DNA from: Halichondria panicea
Lineage: Eukaryota; Porifera; Demospongiae; Suberitida; Halichondriidae
Assembly (NCBI RefSeq): GCF_963675165.1
Contig: NC_087392.1
Coordinates: forward strand, 3,053,001 to 3,117,000
Direction: 5' to 3'
Length of the DNA stretch: 64,000 nucleotides
Position numbers and translations under genes: made by a program. A model generated the notes under the pieces. That model was given only the letters and a program-made list of their open reading frames with translations. It searched no databases and had not been told where the DNA came from. Positions 34,928 to 46,300 of the stretch are shown one piece after another. Numbering within the stretch: position 1 is the stretch's first letter; each line of letters begins with the position of its first letter.

Positions 34928-37900
34928 TTATGCCCAAAGAATTGCGATCAATAATGTACCTTGGTTGAGTTCACAGTGAATTTCAAATGCATGAAGCTGT
35001 GCACAGTTGAAACTCCACTCATTCTGGTCTTTGGGAAGATGCTGGATCGACAGTACCCCTTGTGAGTCCTTTGTTCCTCTAGATACAGTACAAAAGATTG
35101 CTGATAAAATACACATAAATGAGTCTGCTAAGGAGGACTGGTATAATGGGGGATTTATGCAATCAACACTCACTTGTGATCTGATGCTTCAAGAGCCGTC
35201 CACAGTGATTCGAACAGTTTGCTTGCTGAAACCTGTATAAACATGACAGAAACTTTCAAACAAAATGTACTTCACAAACTTACTGACGGAGGAATGCATA
35301 CTGGTTGAAAGAGGTCACTAAACTCTAGTTTGATGGGATCCAGTGCCACAGAATAAGATAAACCGTCATCAGTGCTAAATGTCACACTACGTTAAAGAGA
35401 GGCAGAAAGATAAATTTAAGTATAGTAAAATTAAGACATTAAGACATTGCCTACTTGATATTGAATTCAGCAGGTACTGGTTGCTTAGGATAGAACGACA
35501 GAGTGATCATCTTTGAACCTAGTGGAACACCAGTGAAGTGTATTATACTTATTATTTCAAGGAACTCACTCTCAGAAGTAACCCTGTTGCTTGCACAAAG
35601 ACACGGTAGGAAAATATCTGCAGAAAACATGTGTGCTCTGGTAATAAGTATCATATAGGTCACTGGCTCACTATATATTATTATATACAGGTAGAATCAA
35701 AATCTATAACCTCTAGCTCTACTACGTGCTTGCCCGAGTGCTGATGTCTATTCTAACCTGGGGAGGAGTAGTAAGGTCCATTAGTGCTCAACTTTAAAAC
35801 CAAAGCAAATATCCTCTGAGAAATATCTTTAGGTTTTTTTTCCTTAGCAAAATAAAACAATGGTAATACAAATTCATCTAGTAAACAAGCATTATTATGC
35901 TTACATAGTGTACACGGTATTGCAGTTTGATTGGAAACTTCCTCGTGGTCTCCTCTCCTGAACCTGCCCTCTCACATTGCAGTGAGGAATCTGCACAACA
36001 GGAAACAAAATAATCACATGTAGACGATGTTACAATGTATTGTACCTGAGTCCTGTCCCTCAGATGCTGGTTGGTAATGGTTAACTGTCTCATTCCCTTC
36101 CTCTCGGGATAGTGACAGAAAAGTGCTGGACTCCAGTGCCCTAAGCACACGGACGGTAGGGGCAGAGGGGAAGGCGTTGTCAGATATCCTGGCTGTAAAG
36201 GTATTGCAGAGCATGTAAATCGAACGGGATGATAGGCTGACCTAGTTTACCTTCAACAATGGCAGCTAAGCTTGAGCCAGTGGCTGTGTCAGATGCTAGA
36301 GACAAGATGGCGAAAAGCTAAAAGAAAAAGCAAACAGTTAAAGTAGACTGACTATACACTGGTGCATCTGAATATAGTAGACACTTCGGGATCAGGAATT
36401 TTGTCCACTGCGGAGGTTGTCCCTTGTAGGGACTTTTATCATGGCTTGAAAAATATAGCTTTAGAAGGCTGCTTAAATTGGTTTTTCAAAACTAACTGAC
36501 TTCATATTTGGAGGCTAATTTACATGAATTTGTAATGAGGTGGCTGCATTTCAGAAAATAGCCGCATTTTAAGAGCATGCAATATTTCCTTCATCTAGAA
36601 TTTTGAGGAGTTTGCTCATTCTACAGTACGTTGAATTTGCAGAATACTTAGGTCGTTATTTTTTTAGAGGGTCCTGAGTATTGCAGTGAAAATGTATGCA
36701 TCTAGGTCTACCTTTTCTCCCGACACAGTAAGAAGAAGCTGGTGATAAAACCTAGATCTGTCACGAATGTCCAAGTCCTTGTATCGATGAGCAAGGAGCT
36801 GCAGCAAGGTTGACAGATCTGCACAGGTAACCAAAGGCAAAGTAATAATGTTGTTGGTATCAAAATTAATATAGAAGCAGAGCTTGTTTACCATTGAAGA
36901 TAAGCTCAGTTTGGTGCAGCTGCATCAGTGTGGTGCATATATCCAGAATTAAGTTGCCAATGTCCCAAACACCACTCTCACAAATTGAGCTCTCCTTCAA
37001 AATTCTCAGTAGTAGCTGGACCAGTACCTAAAAATGATTTTAGTAAATGTGTGAACTAGTGCACATACTGTATGCACCATTCTCTACTATCGACGTGGTA
37101 TAGATACATACAATGGGACTGATCTGAGGGTTGGTTGCAGCATGCCTGATGAACAACAAGTGGAGATAGAGATATATGAGGATTTGGGAGAGCTCAACTG
37201 TGACAAGATACTGAGTTATCTCTGAGAGAACGTTGAGAGGAAGGGAACTACAGGGATGAAGCAAATGCAGGAGGAAGCATTGTGTAATTTTAGTGAGAGA
37301 ATTAAGCAAACTAAGGTTATGTACAGCTATACAGCTTAGTTTCTCGTGCAAGCACACTATTAAACATTGTTAAATAATTATACACATTGTACCTGTCTGG
37401 ATGAGAATTGTGCACAGCACCTATGAAGTCGATAGTGTGAGGGATAAGCTGAGGGTGGGCTAAAGTGATGTCCAACACAAGCCTGTAGAGTCAGACACTA
37501 CGTAAATAGAACGTTGGTACTGAATGATATTTACTTTTCTACTTCTTTTGTTCTGCTGGAGTTGTGATCGGAGTCAACTTGAAGGTAGGCAAGCAGCACT
37601 TTGTAGAGGGTCACAGCAGGTGGACCACCCATGTCGTACTGCACCATCTTCAGCACATTGCTGGCTATCTGACGAATGGGCTTACAAAGAATACCTGAGG
37701 AGTGGTCTATTCTCAAACCGATTAAGCTAATGTGTACACGAATCAGCTTACTGTTAGCGTAGTAATCTTCTCTGAACAGTGCTTTACACTTGCATAGGAA
37801 GATATCTGAAACGATTCCTCTTTAAAAAATTCAATGTTCAATGTACACCAATATACACCCACCTAGTGAATCAAACACAGTTGGGGTCACAATCCTTTGG

Positions 37901-40156
37901 CTGAGATCCTCCTCCACTGAGAGCAGCCCCTCGTCCACAGGACTAGTTATCTCTCTCCCTACGTCGCCCTCAGTACGCAGCCTCTCCAGTAGCCAGCCCC
38001 ACACAAGAGCTCTCTGTTCGTCAGACAATCGTGGCTGACCAGCATGAATCAACTGCCTGCAAGAAGAATGGCATTAATAGCATGTCCAGACAAAACTAAT
38101 TCAAGAGGGAGCACCCTTAAATATAAAATCATAGGTGTTGTCTCTAGTATTACAAAACTGTACCTTGTATGGATATCTTGATTGTCACCACTGTCACATA
38201 TATCTCCACCAAACTTTCCCTGTACGATGCAACAAGTGCCACCAACATTGTAAATGGTTGCATGAACTCACCCTCAAAGAGAGAACTAAGTGGAAAAGTT
38301 GTATGTCATGTGAAAAGGAATGGCTGAGCAGTCTCTTCAGTACCTACACCGTTGCATGTAAAGAGAGTTATAGCCTAATAGGTATTGTTTAACTCCATGT
38401 GAGTTTTCTTACCTACAATAAACTCACCTTTGGAGACAGGGAACGGCAACTATCCACAATTGAGATCAACTACAGCGGTGCACATGTACGTATACGTGAA
38501 AGTACTCGTATACAACCTTACCTTGTGTGCGACATTTGATAGACATGGTGGAGAGAGCAGATATGAGTTGTCTATAACAGAAAGCACTCCTTTCTTGACC
38601 TCACTGAATCTCTCTGCTACCAGTGAGCTGCTCAATGCAGGCTGATAAGATAAAACAGTGGTGAATCGTTAATATATGGGAAAGGGAAAAAGTACTCTTG
38701 TTTCGTGTGCAGCTAGATTACAAAGCTTTGAGTAGAGATAATTCGTACCTTTGTTAAGATAGTTTGAGCATGTTCCTTGAAAGTTTCTGGAAGCTTGAAT
38801 GACTGGTATGAAGAAATAAATGGAGTAAGTTACATATTGCACACCAGGTAATTGCTAACCCTGAGAGGGTCTGAGTGAGAGAGGAGATCAACAAGATTGT
38901 CTTGAGCTTGAATGCTGTAAAGTTTGAAGATCAAGGCAGGCATTTACGATTACATAACACTGTTTTACCTGTTCCCATGCTGTTGCAGGATAAATAGCTG
39001 CACAGCATTATTCAGCACAGTTGTGAAGAGCATCTACGAGAAAAAACCACAAGTTAATACTGTTGTACAGTAGTACATACATAATCTCACAGTGTAGTGC
39101 TGATGTACATACGAGTTCTCAGCTTGACTCATACCGTAGAAATGGCCAACTTTAGATGCAAGCAAGCCCTAAAGTAAAGCACAATACTTCATTTTATATT
39201 AATTGTTACCATAACATCCACTTACTGGATATGACATCTCTAACTCAGTAAGGCAGTCACATGCCATTGACTTGAGCAGAAGGTTCGACTCTGACTTAAC
39301 CTGAATATGGAGTGTAGTTAATACAATGTACCTGTCCAGTATTTCTGAAAGTTATGTTAATACAGAGCATACCTTTTCAACGATTTCAAACAAGAAAACA
39401 ATGAAATCCACAAGGTACACTTGGTGTTCTGTCTGTATTGTATAATAGTTGTAAGTCACAATGAGACTTTTATTACACTGCATACCAACAACTCCTCCAT
39501 TTGAATCAAAAGAGATGTGATGGTACACAAGATCTGAGGTCAAAAGTAAAAATTCGGTTGTGTACATGTAATTTACAGTGATGAGTGGGTACCTGTGAGA
39601 GAAAGAATGCACCAGCTGTGCTTCGCTGCTGCCTAAATGCCTCATTCAGAGCTGAAATCACTGACTCCAATCTGAACTACCAAATTCACACTAATTTAGG
39701 ACTCGTCACACACTCACCTGCTAGACTCTTTAAACAGAACTTGGGCCTAAAGAGAGCATTAGAAAATAAAGACTCATGCACTAGTACTAGAGTGCATGCA
39801 TGCTCACAGTTTCTTGCCATGTTGTAAGGATGAGAATCTTCAGTTGCTCATCTTTCTCCTGCTCAGAACAAATAACCTGGGAAAGAAGTAAGGTTTGATT
39901 ACACAGTGTCTCTGAAGAGTTCAAATCTCAGCAATTTGACAGCCACTGTTTAGCTAGTTACTGGGTAGATATGGTACATGTAATACATTATAATAATTAT
40001 TGTGCCATTTGCCCACAGCTAGTTAAGTTGTCATGGTTGTACTGTAGATAATGTTCATACCTGTGTCATTGCTGCTATCAATGATTCAAGATTCCCCTTT
40101 CTTGTCAGCAGGTAGGTAGCAGGAGCACTACGAAAATCATTCCACTGATAAGCCAT
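34928..40156 (-). CDS. AP5B1: AP-5 complex subunit beta-1
   Basis: About 31 exons on the minus strand, from ATG 40156 (MAYQWNDFRSAP) to the stop at 34928; exon sum 2658 nt, 885 residues (human AP5B1 878). Exons, high to low: 40156-40061, 39876-39808, 39746-39718, 39671-39593, 39533-39486, 39432-39373, 39300-39226, 39168-39091, 39033-38969, 38914-38860, 38802-38749, 38641-38522, 38469-38428, 38343-38272, 38219-38164, 38056-37863, 37805-37752, 37694-37535, 37482-37393, 37247-37112, 37027-36892, 36818-36712, 36317-36251, 36192-36046, 35990-35905, 35815-35758, 35617-35570, 35518-35455, 35386-35284, 35232-35174, 35078-34928. AP-5 acts with SPG11/SPG15 in late-endosome sorting. Matching landmarks are VIDNSYLLSP, LSTLLQLLAHRYKDLDIRDR, DIFLPCLC and LEFSDLFQP, in family order. 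No clathrin box is visible. The last intron is doubtful (see findings). Confidence 0.8.
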
Positions 40157-40370
40157 CTTAAAAAGAATAGCAGAACAGAGTGCTAGTGCCAGAACTATAT
40201 TTTAATTAACAAAGTCTCCATATCAGGACCACGCCCACTATTTCATTAATGCTGACTTAGCTGTTTTTACAACCACGTGTGCTAGTTAGTTCGCTTGGTT
40301 TCTAAATAGCGCTACCATCATCCAAACACTTTTATAATAAAAATATAGATCAAATTGTGTACCAAGAGGA
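40157..40370. promoter_or_regulatory. 214-bp bidirectional promoter of AP5B1 and RBM26/27
   Basis: Only 214 bp separate the two start codons, which point away from each other. A ccacgtgtg block (E-box-like cacgtg) lies at about 40273. No TATA box is evident. Shared control is inferred from position. Confidence 0.6.
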
Positions 40371-43300
40371 ATGCAAATAAAAGACACAGACAAACTGAAA
40401 GAATGGCTGCTGAAGAAGTTGGAGCCACTGTAATCACTATTACTTTCTCTATGTAGATTCCATTGGCTAGAGATGAATATAGCTTAGTGTTTTTCGAGCT
40501 TGGTGTGTGTTTATTTTGTATGATGGGATCCTTGTATGATTATATGTGGGTGCTTGTGTGCAGGTGTGATGCAGACCCTGCTGCCTTGGCCAAGTACGTT
40601 GTAGCGTTGCTACGAAAAGAGAAACCAAAAGCAGCTTTGAAAGAACTCTGTATTGACCAGCTAGAAGTTTTTCTAGCCAAAGGTGTGTCCACCATAAATA
40701 TAATTATTTCTACCCCTGTGCCCTCACAATTGCATACTAGAATGGCTATGCAGCTAGTTCATATAATGCCAACATTACCACTATATAACTTCACGTGTCA
40801 AGGGTGGAGTATTGTAATTGCAGGTCATGACTGATAGATGTAACCACCAGACATAATTAATTCTAAAGTGTGTCACTTCATTATGCAGAGACAGCAGGAT
40901 TTGTGGAGCAGCTTTTTGCTGGCCTGGACAACGAGTTGTACCTCAAGGGGACAGACTCTGTTCCACCCACCAACACCGGCAGCAAGACCCCACCTCCACC
41001 ACCGGCACCAGACACTGTTAGTGTGGAGAGGATGCAGTCAGAAGACCATAGCAGGAGGAATGAGGTACATATACATGTAACTACACTGTACAAGCTGAGT
41101 GTTCCATAGGTGTGGTACACTGTATATTAACATGATTTATACTAACTTGCATTCCTTGCCAAAAACTTTTCAGTTTAAAAACCTTCAGGTGTAAGTGCCA
41201 TGCTGTATCATAATCTGTAGGTGGATGATGAGGACAGGGATTTTCGTCGGTCAAAGCGATTGGGTGATGGTGGAGCTCCAAAGAGAGTGGTTTCCACTGT
41301 AACAAGTAGCACTGGACTTGGAAGAAAAAGGAGAATAGATGCTCCTCAGGAGATCAGTCAAAGTTCTGTGAGGTATGTTACAAGAAAAATTAATGTCCCA
41401 ATAGACTGTGTGTTTTTGTACCCTCTAGAAAATAATTGCTGTTGTTGTTTTTTAGGCGCCGTATTGAGCACAGTGGTGGCTCTGCTGTCAGTTCTTCCTC
41501 AGGTACTGCAAAAAGGCCAGTCAGAGAAAGGCTGGGAGTGAGGCAGGACGATCTGAGGAGGTAACAGAATACAGGGTTTTGTAGAATCTTTGCAACAGTA
41601 CTGTGTAAAGCTTAAGCGCCTATGTACACTGGTTTACAGATGAGTAACCTCAATACTTATTACCATTAACGACCACCTCCAAAGAGCAACCACACGCTTA
41701 TAACGGCCAAAAGCTCAGGTCCAGATTGAAACTACAATGACTTCAATGTAAAGCAACCTCTCAGGAGCGACCACCTCTCTACTCCGTATAACAAGCAGCT
41801 TTCTAGTCCCCAACAGCTTTAGCAATGGAAAATAACCTCCCAGAACGGACAGCCGCACCCAGAATTAGCAGGAAATTATTGCTGAGATAGCATTATTTTG
41901 CACAATCGTGAAAACTTAGCTGTAGCTTGTCCCTGCAGCCTTTTCAAAGCTTGTATGAGCTAAATAAGCAGTTAGCAAAACTCCAAGATTCATTTGCAGC
42001 AAGAAATGACTCATAAAGCGTACATAGCTGGCAATCGAAACCTCCCAAGGAAGACCACCACTCTATAACGGCCAAAAGGCTGTTCCCCAATGGTGTCCGT
42101 TTTATGGAGGTTCCACTTTATAACTACATCTGCAACATTTGCAGTACTAGAATATTTTTGGAGTGTTGATCAATTTGCAATATATAATCATAAAAACCTG
42201 TACTGGTACTGTTATGATACTGGTACTGTTATGACACAAGATCCTTCGTGACGCACTAGTTACACTGTATGTACTGTATTCTACAAGAAAAAAGTGAGGA
42301 AATTGTCTTGGGAGCCAAAGCCAAAGCAAACTAAGGTATACTCAGCAAGATGGCAGATTATAGGAAGGTTTGAGTAAGTCATGTGAGAATAGAAGTAGCA
42401 CACAATCTCTGTGTTGACCCATTACAGTAAGTATACGATATGTATGTAGAACACAGTCAACTAGCAATAATTACACAGCATGGTACAATGTAGCCTCGAG
42501 ACCAGGCCGATTAAAATCGGCCTGGTCTCAAGGCTAGGTACAATGATGTTTATAGCCTCTCATCTACAATAATAAAAGTGTCTATTACATAATAGTATTG
42601 AGTTTACTCATCTGTAAACCACAGTGTACAATAGGCTGCTTTACACAGCACTGTTGCAAAGATTCTGCAAAACCCTGTTATACCATAATTTTAATTTTGT
42701 TATACCATAATTTTGATGTTATACATGTAAATATGTATTACGTACAGGTAATGCATTGCGGTTGTTGCTCTGATGTGTACTACATGTGCATTCATATGTG
42801 TATAATTAAAGCGTGTATAGCAACATCTCTAGTTTGTCTGCTATGGTATATATATATATATATACCAAAATCTTAAATCTTACAAATGTATATGTACAGT
42901 GGTGACAGGCGAGGGAATAGGTACCAGCATCGTGGCCGCAGCAGCTCTTCTTCAAACTCTGACAGTCAGTCGAGCTCGGACAGTGACCGGAGGAGCAGGG
43001 GGAGGAAGAGAGTACATTACTCTAAGAACCGCTCCTCCTCCACTGAAGACATGAGGAAGCAGCGTTGCAAGGACTATGATGGTGAGATGTGACCACCTTT
43101 AATTCAACATGATAGTCCAGTGTGTATGACAACCTTTAATTCACCATGACATGTAGTCTAGTGTGTATGTCGACAGTGTCTGACTGCATAAACTTTACAC
43201 ACTCCACAGAAAAGGGAGTGTGTATCCTTGGTGAAAGCTGTCCCTATGATCATGGTGTTGACCATCTCGTTATTGGAGGGAATGAAATGCCCCAGTTTCC

Positions 43301-46300
43301 TGGTCCACCTGGGATACTACCCCCCCACGGCATGCCCCTACCTCCCAATGCTACAAAATCAGGTGAGCCTTCTGTACCATGGAAGCTATACAGTAGCTAT
43401 AAACGATACGTTGTGCAACCAGAGTTTCACATTGCTGTACATGTACTTACACCTTTGTAGACATGATAATTTCTCCTCTGCTGTCTGGACGACCACGTAA
43501 GCACTACGTTAATCAGCATCCATCATTAATAAATATACAATTAGATAGGATCAGGAGTAGAGGAATTCATCTGCTCCTGATAGGATATTTTTGGAAATTA
43601 TGGTTAACAAGTATCATCTGAGTCACATTTGCATGTACATGTATGTATGATCGCAGATGGATCAGTGCCGGTGACTGATGGGTACAACCCTGAAGATCCA
43701 GCTCTCAGTAGTGCCTCAAAGTCTGACTTCCTTCCTGTTCCGCTGATGTTGCCTATGGGTCCTCGGTTTGGCACATTACCCCCTCCAATTCATGGTATGA
43801 TAATGTCTAGAAAACAAATAATTATACAAATGTACTGTGTAGCATGTAGTTTCGTAAGTGTCAATTTTGACAGCATTAAAGAATGGATCGTACTTGCAAC
43901 CTGATTGGTTAGAGGTAGTGTTCTATCTAAGTGTGTTAGAACATTGCGTATAATATTATATACCATATAGCGCGAAATTTTTTCACTGTTTTCGTGGGTA
44001 CTTAAAATACTATACAAAAATTATTCCCACGAAAATTATTAGAATTATCTGCTGTAACGTGCAAAGATTAAAGGCATGGCTTCTGGTAAGCAGTTAACCC
44101 ACGAAATTTATTCAACGAAATGGTTTTAGAGGCCATTCCACGTGCCTTGAAAATTTCGCACTATACGGTATGTATATAAAAAAAATCATGTTAGCTAGAG
44201 TAGATAAGAACAAGCAAACATTACAGTGATGACCATTGTTGATACGTACTGTACATGTACAGTGTATGAACTATTACGTAGATACTGCCAGAAAGGCATT
44301 GCGTACAATGTACATGTATTTTGTACTGAGCCACTACAATCAATCATGCATGCCACTGTTAATTCAGGTGTGACAATTCCTCCACTGTCTCTGTCATCTG
44401 TACATCCTCGAGTGATGCGCTTTGACCACTCAAATAGTGCCCCACCCACTTTTACCCACCCTCGTCCATTCATGGGCCGACATAAACCATCTGATACTCT
44501 CATTGTAAAGAAGGTTCCTCGAGATCTGAACACCATCACTAAGATCAGTGGTCACTTTGAAAAGTTTGGATCTATAGTCAATATCAAGGTATGTATATGC
44601 ACAATGTAGTACATGTATAGTGGAACCTCCATTAACGACCACCTCCAAAGAGCAACCACACGCTATATAATGGCCAAGAGCTCAGGTCCGAATTGAAACT
44701 ACAATGACTTCAATGTAAAGCAACCTCTCAGGAGCGACCACCTCTCTACTCCGTATAACGAGCAGCTTTCTAGTCCCCAACTAGCTTTAGCAATGGAAAA
44801 TAACCTCCCAGAACGGACAACCACATCCAGAATTAGCAGAAAATTATTGCTGAGATAGCATTATTTTGCACAATCGTGAAAACCTGGCTGTATAGCTTGT
44901 CTCTACAGCCTTTTCAAAGCTTGTATGAGCTAAAGAAGCAGTTAGCAGGGCCCCAAGATTCATTTGCAGCAAGAAATAACTCATAGAAAATACATAGCTG
45001 GCAATCGAAACCTCCCAAGGAAGACCACCTCTCTATAACGGCCAAAAGGCTGTTCCCCAATGGTGTCCGTTTTATGGAGGTTCCACTGTAGTTATAATAC
45101 AGTGCAGGGTTTCATCTAGGATTAAAATTTTGAGGGGGAATGTTGGCAAAATGTTTGGCCACTCCCACATTTGTTGACCACACCCTCATTACATGCTCGT
45201 AGATCTAGTTACATATTGCACATACTACAGTAATGATGTCATTATTCTACAACATTTTGGGGGGAAGGTTCATCCCTGCCCTCCCACTAGATGAAACCCT
45301 GACAGTGGTATATTTACTGCACTGTACAAGTAATTGTGCGCACTACAGCTGCGATAATTATGAGTTTTCCCCCTTCATCAAACAACCCGCCATCTGTGGC
45401 ATGAATTTTTATTCACCCTCCCAGGTTCGTCATGAAGGTGACCCTGAAGCTGCACTAGTGCAATTCTCCTCACCAGGCGAGGCAACTAAAGCTCACAATA
45501 GTGCTGAAGCTGTGCTCAGCAATCGATTTATCAAGGTCTTCTATCTGAAGCAGAATGATCTGCCCAGACAAGAAGTCTTCTTGGAAGTATGTGTTTTCGT
45601 AATTCTCTTGAATAATTATAATTATTTGTCCACCAGACCCCAGTATCGTTGGCCGTATCTGTATGTGGCCCCCCTACCAGTGTGTCTTCCACTGTGGTCT
45701 CATCTAGTGATCAGAGTACCAAGGTTACAGCAGAACCCACACCTGATAGCAGTAGTGTGGCCATCAAACGGAGACAAGGAAGTGATAACCAGCCTGCAAA
45801 AATGGTGAAAAAAACGTTATGTGCACAATTGTATCTAGCATGACACATGTACAGAGGCTGCGATTTTCGCTCTCTCTCCTGCTATATTCTGTAAATGCAG
45901 TTGGTACATGATTATATCCACCCGCTCTCAGATCTTGCCCCAAACTGCTATCCTCCCGTCAGCTCTTCCTCAGGTTAGCAGAAAGCAACAAAAGAAAAAC
46001 ACTGAGGCAGTCAAGAAGAGCCTTGAACTGCAGAAAAAAACTCATGAACTTCTTCAAAAACAGATTGAGCAACAAAAGGTGCTACTGTACTTAGTTGACG
46101 ATCTCTCACATTGTAGTGTACATTTTTCATGATATATAATTATACAGTTGCTGATCTCTAAACTTGAAAAGAGTGGCAAGCTGCTGCCTCCTGAAGAAAA
46201 AACCAAAATACAATTGGTAATGACGTTAGTACATTACAAATAGTTATTGTTCCTGTAAATGTTGTGTACATTGTGTTGTACCATTGTGTTGTACCATGGA

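Noticed and set aside
39091-39168. An extra intron splitting this AP5B1 exon at a gtatga motif
   Set aside because: The implied intron would be only 12 bp; reading straight through stays in frame and gives FYGMSQAENSYVHQHYT.
42846-42866. (TA)n tract as a possible promoter TATA element
   Set aside because: It lies within RBM26 intron 5 as a simple palindromic repeat with no start site evidence.
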